A DNA stretch of 64,000 nucleotides. Origin: Siderastrea siderea (lineage: Eukaryota > Cnidaria > Anthozoa > Scleractinia > Rhizangiidae). The stretch spans positions 56,271,265 through 56,335,264 of the forward strand of contig OZ034967.1 of NCBI GenBank assembly GCA_964030785.1, written 5' to 3'. The notes under the pieces are model-generated. The model searched no databases, was not told the origin of the DNA, and saw only the letters and a program-made list of their open reading frames with translations. The stretch's first letter is position 1. Each line of letters starts with the position of its first letter. Position numbers and translations under genes: made by a program. This document shows positions 52,501 to 61,500 of the stretch, one piece after another.

Positions 52501-55500
52501 AAGAGAACAAAGGTTTTATTTCCAAGAAATTCTTCAAAGTCGCAACAATTTACTGCTAGAAAAAATAGCTTTTCCCTAAATTTCAAGACCAATTTGTGCG
52601 AAACGGATAACAAAAAACCATGTTACCATCAACTGAAAAGGAATTCGTGTACACTCATTCACCTAAAAGACCGTGGTGGCATCAATGACGTTCGCCTGAT
52701 TTCAAAACGAAACAGATAACATGAAACATGTTTTAAGATCAACTGAAAAGGATTTTGAATAGCCAGTGTCAGTTACCTAAGAGACCCTGGTGATGGCTCT
52801 GAAACTGAACTGACTTCAAAATCAGTTCGTGTGAAAGAGATAACAAATTCATTTTTAACAGGTACTAAAAAGGATTATGTATACTGTCAGTCACCTGAAA
52901 GACCCTGGTGATGTCTCTGAGGTTGAACTGATAATGGCACCTCCCTGGAGTTGGAGAGGGTCTCAGTACATCCTGCATACTGGTTAACAGCGTACAGGAT
53001 GCCATCACAATCTGCTCGTGGAACTCTTGAGGTAACCCCATGCCTTGATTCTGGGCCATGTTGGCCTGTGCAGAACAACAACAACAACAACAACAAAAAC
53101 AAAAAACAAAACAAAACAATCCAGATGCAATAAAGTGTTATGAGGTAGCAATGTACCGAGAGACGAATAAGGTATGTTGAAGACATCCTTCTACTGGGTT
53201 ATGTAGTATAAATGACATCATTATTATACACTGCTGTCACTATCTCAATTTTGATTGGCTACAAACACACCACTAATTCCTGCTGGTACTATTTTCGTTA
53301 TGTTATTCCTACAGACAATAATTTTTATGCATGTGGAAATGACGTCATTTTGCAGACAACAGATTTTACATACGCAAACAACTTTGCAGACTCACTGTTT
53401 TACGCAAACAAGTTCTCTGAAAGAACGTTTTGACAAGAGGTGGAACCAGAGTGGAATTGTACTTAGTCAAAAGTTAAGTTAATTTTAAAGTTTTAAAAAC
53501 AAATGTTTTAGACTGGATTTTTTAAAACCTTTCTAGAAACTTTTAGACGAGCAAAAGGCTGTAAGCTTAAAAGAAAATTATTTACAAGTTGATGTGTCTT
53601 AGCTGTCTAGTTTCTTGTGCGTGCTCTTGACTTTACAAACGCTCAAGTAAGTGGCTTCGGCAGATGATACAAACATTGGCCTTGATAATTCTCGCTATCA
53701 CAGCAAGATTTACTCTAGAGTATGGTATTTCAAAATAACTACAATAAAAAAATTATTGCTTCGTAAAATTTGCACTCCTGCACTACTCCATCAAATATAG
53801 CCAACAGTTTCTCAAGAGAAGCGTTTTTATTATTCCAAAAATGCTTCCTCTGAAACATTTTGTAGTTGTTTCCCTACAAACCTCAAGTAGTCCAACTAAA
53901 ACGTTAAGTTCAAAACCTTGCCCCTCCCCCCTCACGAAAGACCAAAAAAGTTTCCTAGGGAGGCCCACCGGGCCTTGGTTAGTCAATACAACAAGGAAAT
54001 AAAGTAAACAATACTATTTAATGAACAAACTACATCGTTCAGCAAAATAAAATATAAAGTTCGTCTCTGGGCACAGTGGGATATCAGTCATAGCTTGCTG
54101 GTCATCAGCAGAATTGCCTTAACCCTTGCCCATCACCGAAAATTTATCAGACCCTTTTCTTACATAATGGACAACCTTGACTGCCACAAGTCAACGATGA
54201 AAAGCATTAACATGAACAGTCCACGAAAACTAAAAGGGAATAAGAGGGTGGAAAGATAATATAGGGAAAATGGCGCCACGGCCGTTTTTGGACTTACCTC
54301 CAAGACTGAAGTAACAATAGTGAAAAGTGACTCAGCTGTGGGAGCAGGTAAACGAAACACAGCAAAATGACGCTAAAAGACAAACACCATGATGAGAAAC
54401 AATTTACAGTTAACTTCAGCTTTCTCAAACTTCATAATTTTATGAATTCTACTGTGATATCCAAGGCGATTGGTGTTAACATTTCAGTTTTCTAATTTGT
54501 TCCAGAGAGAACAACGTACGAAGCTGATGACGTTTTCTGTGTGTACTTCACAATAACAAACAAGCACAAGCTAACCTTCAGTCTTTCAGGAATTTGCTGA
54601 TGGCTGCCGCTGGTCACGGGTTCCGACTGCATGTTCATGGCTGCTGTTACAACGACACCCTCTAAGACACGACGGTCAAATGGCTTCTTGGTGTTAAACA
54701 GGACCTTTTCATCAAGGACTTGTCGCAAAAGCTGAGGAAAACAGAAGTAACTTAACCAAATGTAAAACTGAAAAAGCGATTGTGCCGACAAGAATGGGCC
54801 AGCACTTGATCTCCTGTTTATGTAGCGTGAACGAACAACATGTAATGCATGTATTGCTACCCTCCTCCTCTTTTGGAGGGGGGGGGGGGAGGGGGATACA
54901 ATAAGATCCCCGTTGCCCATTAACACTTTCAAAGGTAAAGAGCACTGCAGAGGAAAGTATCAGAATGCTCAAGACCACAGCACACGAAAAAGCAGGTAGG
55001 CTAGATAGACAGCCCAACTAGCTATGCAGGAGCTACCTGGTATAAGCTATTTACAGTGCTACACTGTACTATAGCCACTTCAGAAAGGCTTTCTATTAAT
55101 TTACTACAACTTTCCGGAGCTTTCCTTTCAGCTGGCTAATCAAAATGCAAAAACCGTGGAAAGCGTTTTTAGTCAATTTAAAAGCAAAGATGCACCCCTA
55201 GCTAAAGGCCACGCGAGCAACATGAAAGGATCCCAGTGTTTTACATACTTCATTGACTTCCTGTGTCCCAAACTCATCTGGTTGCGGAAGACTAAGGTCA
55301 TCAATAAACATGTTCAGTATCTTTCCTTTCTTTGCTCCGTACACGAAACCTAAAGCCAAAATGGACAAAAATATTACAATTCTACGTACCAAATATACAT
55401 CACACAGACTGCCTGGGGACCAACCGAGTGTGTATGGCTGAAATTGTGTTATTGAAAAAAATGTTTTAATTGACTGATATAGTAGAAATTTTCAGCTAGG

Positions 55501-58500
55501 AGAAAGCTTGAAAAGGATTTTTCAGTAGGTGTCGGTCAATTCTACCAGGAGAGGATGGAAAAGTCAACCAAATTTCATTTTGATTGAAGTGTCGATGTGG
55601 TAGGGCATGAACCAACGGCTATGTAAGTTGGTGTACTGCACCGATATTACAAGGTCATGGGAACAAGTTCCGTTCAAGCCTGAATTTTCTGGCTTTCTAC
55701 GCAACTGTTAAAGTAACTAAAATCTCAGGTAGAATGTCCTCATTTTTTTCCAAATTTCAGATATAACGAGCATTTCATACGTAAAGTGCTGTTCAATTGC
55801 AAGGCCATCTTACCTTGCCTGTGATAAACATTATGCTCAACAAAATGTTGTAACGAGGCAGCTCCAGAAGTGCCAGAGTAGACATAACGCTTCACAATCT
55901 GATTCTTGTCCTCTGAAATATAATACAAGTAGAACAATAAAGATGTTTATAATAAATATTTCAGTGCATCGGTACACCCATGACCTTAGTCTTCGATAAT
56001 CCTCACCTTGCTTGTCTAGAAAGTCGTTTATTAAAGAGGTTTTCCCACAACCTGCCGGTCCCGTTATTAAAATGTTTCTGCCAGAAGCACTGGCAAGCTC
56101 CATGAACTGACGAGTACGAATCTACGAAAGAAAAGAGATTGAATTCATTGTGATAGGATAGTTGTTATTCTGAAGTATCAGTGAATTATCACTTTAACAC
56201 CTACTTCCGTATCACCCATCTTAGCTTGCTGTACTGAACACTTACAGTTAACACAGTTAAGGTTTTTAATCCATGAAGTGTTCACTTACTGTGTCGATAG
56301 TGTCCACGAACACATCTCCAAGAAGATCTGCTGCATCAAAGTAACTCACTTCTGGCACTCTAAATAACCATTAAGAACAAAACAATGATACAAAATGTTA
56401 AAAAACGAACAAAAACTCACTGGGTGGTTGCAGCGGCATTTTCATATTCCAACAATTTCTGTAGCCTATCAATTTGGACAAAAAAAATTGTCACTCTCCC
56501 TAATTGAAGACTATACCACGAATGGAGAACAAATTTCCTTGAGCGTGTGGAGTTTCAAGATGTCGGGTAGCCAAAGGCTAAAGCAAAAGTTTATTCTCAA
56601 TCAAACTTTTCATCATGTTTTAACAAAGAAATTTATAACGTCGAGGTTTTGATGCCATGTATAAATTAGACTAAATTTGGTTATTTTGCCTCTTTGCTTT
56701 TCTTGACTTAGTGACTTGTTCGAGAAGATATCTCAATCATTCGAAAGTTGTATCCTCACGACGTTCAACGTCTCGAATTGACGTCTAGAATGTCAAAACA
56801 TTTTTCGCTCTCCTATGTCAGATTATTTGACATTACACAACTCCAGAAGTTAGAAGAATGCAGTCCCCACTCCCCCAATTCAATCGGTTTCCTACTAGAG
56901 CAGTGTCGTAAAACCAAAAGCAAAGTAATTATTCTAACCAACCACAACAAGCACAAATAATACAATAAGCCAATCAGAACTCGAGGCAATTACAAGTATT
57001 TGGTCTGAGCGGCTGAGAAAGTGGAGCAACTATTTTGAACCAAACACAGAGCATAGAAAAACAAACCCAAAGCAAGCGAAAATCACTGTCGACACTCACG
57101 TCAGTTAAAGCCGCTACACTCTATTTTTAGAGCTCCTAAAACGTAACTTAACTAACCTTGATTGCCAAGGATCCCACTCGCCAGACTCATCAACATAGTA
57201 ATCAAACACAGAGATTTCTTGATCATAGTCTGGCAGGGCAGTCGTTAGTGAGAGAAGTAGTTCACTGAATTTCTTTCTGTCTGGTTCATCTAATAGTGCT
57301 CCAAATGACCAGATGAGAGAGAAAAGGTACAACCTCTCAATGTGAAGCTCGCCACCAATGTCAGTGTTACCCTAAGACGAGAGAATTTAGTGGATGAAAT
57401 AATCAGTAGTATTATTCCACTGTTACCGTATAAGGGCAAGTGAACACGCAAAATATGCCAACGTTTTACACTGTACAATCCCGGTGTGACCGGTTTTCAG
57501 ATGAAGGAGGACGAAGCAAAAAAAAAAAAAACAGGCATTGGAATAATAAACCTTTTATTCGGTGGTTTGGTCGACAATACGCGGACAATTTACTTACTGC
57601 TCCCACTTTTACTACACAAGTCGTAAAATATCCGCGTGTGTTCGCTACAAAACACCGAATAAGGTGTGGGTGTTACTTAATTATTTCTATATTTTTTCGT
57701 TTAATTTATGTGTGAACCTATGTGAGGCCTTCGCAGTGTTGCTGAATAGGCTTTTGCGATGTTACAAATAAATGGAGATGGAGATGTATACAGTAATGAT
57801 AATAGACAATCGCTAAAGACCAGAAAAAGTTCATTGTCCCGGTTTATAACATCCCGAATCACGCTTTGATCTCAGTAACCACTTTGTGCAACACATATTC
57901 TGTTTGTGTAATACCTCTGTGATGTATGCTGCTTAAGTGCATAACTTTTTTTTAATTAGAAAAGCTGCATTTCACCAAAGAAAAGGTCACCTTTGATACC
58001 TAACGAACTGTTAGAGTAAATTGAGAGATTTCAAGGGTTTTCTGATTAATCCTAGCCACAATGAATGAAAATAATCCGTCTACGATGATAATATGAAACG
58101 TTTACCTCGATTAAGGCCTTTAACATTGCGAGGCAGGTGTTAAACAGCCCAACTTCACAAATTTTCATAAATGGTCTAAAGAAATAGAAACAAGAGAATC
58201 AGCTCAACAAAACATACTGCTAGGGTAATTCATAACGACTGTTTAACACAAAGATGAGTCAAGATGAGTCAAACTTCAGTTCACGCAAAGCGATTGAAAA
58301 TGCTAAACAGCATTCAGTGGCGTTCCTTCTATTCGGATAAATGCAAATGGCAACTATGTTGCTTAGTTTGTAAACGAAAAGGGAAAGATATTGATAACCT
58401 TGTAAGGTTAATGTTAAAGGTGCTGCACGGCAAAACGATACATCTTTCTTTTGCACAAAACTGTAATAATTGTCTCCTCTTAATTAAATTGGACTCTGTG

Positions 58501-61500
58501 ATACAACAGAAGCAACGACAAAATGACAAAATTCCAAAGTATTCATGTTTTTGATTTGTGACCTAGACATTGTAATAAAGTTACAAGTGTCTCAGACCTT
58601 GCTTCATACTGAACAAACTGTGAGATGACATCCACTGTCTTGTTAAAAGCTCGTTGTAAACACTGAGAAAGAAAGAAACAACGCAAGAATTGAGAAAGAA
58701 GGAAACAACATGAATGCCATAGCCTTGTTAACGCTTTCACTACGAAGTATATTTTCAGGATTACACAAAAACAAATGTTACTTAAAACGTGTTTGGAACT
58801 GTTTAGTGCTGCAACTACACAACCAGGGCTACAACAAAATCAATGAAAAGTGAATCATTCTGGCCTATATTCCATTAAAGGAATGAGTTGAATAACAATC
58901 TCTTCCCGATAGAAGAATGAAAGGAGTGAATGGGATGAACTTTACCCGAATAGGCAGCATTCCTTATCATGGGAACATTTACAGTTTAGTTTTCAAAAAC
59001 GGAGAATTTTTTCTCCTGCTAAACTGGAATAAGAATAGCCACAGTAGTCCTACAAGAATGTGACCTATTAACTAGATGAAAAACTCACACTTTCTGTTTG
59101 TTTTTATTGAAGGTGCCTTTCAAACTTAACAAGAATTCCTCACTTTCAAAAGCACTCTACAACACTTACATGGATTTCTTGGGGAGATCTGTTTGCCAAC
59201 CAGGATTCTGCAAGAGGCCTCCATCCCAAAACACTCTCATCCATGTACACCACACCCTGCAACCATATACGTCACATTACTGCAAAGCCTACCTGGAATA
59301 CAACTAACATTAAACAGATTTGTTCTGCCACTTCTTTAGCTTGGTAGGTAAAGCTCCATTATGTAGAGACGGGATCAGGCGTCTAAATCCTGATTGGATC
59401 ATGATTTTAGATTTGAAAATAACTAAGGAAGAAAGGCACACCCTTGGCAATATCTGTAAACGATTTGATGCGACTGGCCATGTAGGAACAGCGATCCTGT
59501 CCTCAACTGGGGATATAAAACAACCACTAGGAATGCACTAGAGAGACCCCGGCTGAGTGGTTAGGGTACCGGAATTGAAATCCGGAATTCCCAGGTCAAT
59601 CCCACTCTGCCCACTAGCTAGAGTGCTATCTCCGAGATCTTGGTTCAACTTGGTCATGATTGTAAAGAGCCAACTGGTTCACAAATATGTTAGGTTCAAT
59701 TTGTAGTACCCGTTATATTGTCCTTAAAAAGCCGCTTAGGGGGACTGGTCAATCACGGATGCAGTCAGCATCCTCAGTGAAAGCGTCACCATGAGATGAC
59801 GATTATCCCGCTTGTAATCCTTTCTTGGACTTTCACATGCACTTTTTACACACAATTGCATAGAAAAATTAAAAATTTTATTTTGCGTGTTTTCTAGCCC
59901 TGGTTTACTGTGAAAACTACTGTTGTAAACAAACGTTACTTACACAGCGAGAAACAGTGGAAGGTGAAGCATCGGTCAAGTCATCAGTCTCGAAGAGCAG
60001 TTTAACATGATCTGACAGATACAGCCTCTCACCATTCAACAAGTTCAGGTACTGTAAAGAAATCACACGATTCCATGTTGTTACACCAGTGTGGACTTGG
60101 GCAGAATTCCAACGATTTTCAGAATATAAGAACGTTTTGAAGTTTGTACGCCATGTTTGAGTAGTTTGACGGAGACAAGATGGCCAGATGAATCATATCA
60201 GATGGATCAGATTATTCAAATGCTTTTGAAAGACCGATCACAATCACCAAAAACAAGCCCTTGTTTTAGGCCTACCCTTACAGACATCACAAATGAAACA
60301 TGTCTTACAAACGTCAAAAGGAAAAAAAAAACATTTACTAAGAGCATTTTTCAAATTCTGTGGATTAATGAAGTCACAACAGTAGACTTAATATCATTAC
60401 CCTAATTCCAGATCTTAAGATGAAGAATGGTTTCATTTATTAAATGACGGAGTTGCAGGTGATTTATGTGTGACAAACACAAGTAACAACAGTTGCATGT
60501 AACAGTTGTAACCTTACATCGTACGATCTTAATCTTAAGAAAAGATGGGATATTCAACATGTCGTGAGCGTGGGACAAAGAAAAAATCTGATTCCCCGAC
60601 GGGAATCGAACCCATGACCTTCCGTACACCGGTGCGTACATCTAAGTCTTCCAAGACAAAAAATCGACAGTAGGTCATCAATGGCTGACCAAACTTTGGA
60701 CAGATGTCCAGGGGAATCCCAGCTGCGGTTGCACACCTGTTCTAAAAAATGTTTTCAATCCCAAAAACTTAATTGCAGCCCTGAAACAAATAACAATGCT
60801 TAGAGCGCTTTTCAAATGAGTGTCGTAAAACCAAAACCAAAGTAATTACCACAGCCAATCACAACAGACACAAATTATCCAATGAACCAATCAGAACTCG
60901 AGGCAAATACATGTAACCGGCGCCAAGCGCGGGAAAACGCGTGCGAGCGAGTCACGATTGGTTTGAGTTTTACTTCTGTTTGGTCGAGAAAAAGTGCGAG
61001 ATTTTTTAACCAATCACAGAGCAAAGTAAAGCAAAACCAAACCAGTGAGTATAACTTACTTGTCCTTCATCCAAGGCACTGCTGAGAAATTCAGCCCATC
61101 CATGATGTAATGGTGCATCTAAACAAATCCAAGTTGTCATCTTGTGAACACTGTGTTCCTTGTTAGCCTTCCTAAAGTACGCCGTAAAAATGCCGTCTTC
61201 AAAATCCGATGACGAGTTTACTTTGCCAAACATGAGAGCCGGATCTGACACACCTAGAGGATTTATTCGTTGTAACTTGTGAGAATGCATCTGAGAGCCG
61301 GTGTTTTTGTGTTTAATGAGAGAGCATTCACTTAGGGTTTCTACAAGGCCTGAGATACAGGACGACTTGCCAGTGCCAGGAGGGCCAGCCACGATGATCC
61401 CTGAAAAGCAAAAGATAATGGAAATTAGTACAAGTAAAAAATGGCAATTTTTGTGTGGCCACTATACCTACAATGTACTCCACTCCACTAGCGCCCTCTA

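Noticed and set aside
59543..59620. Possible functional tRNA gene
   Set aside because: A and B boxes are recognisable but the acceptor stem does not close and the anticodon arm is decayed; called a SINE.
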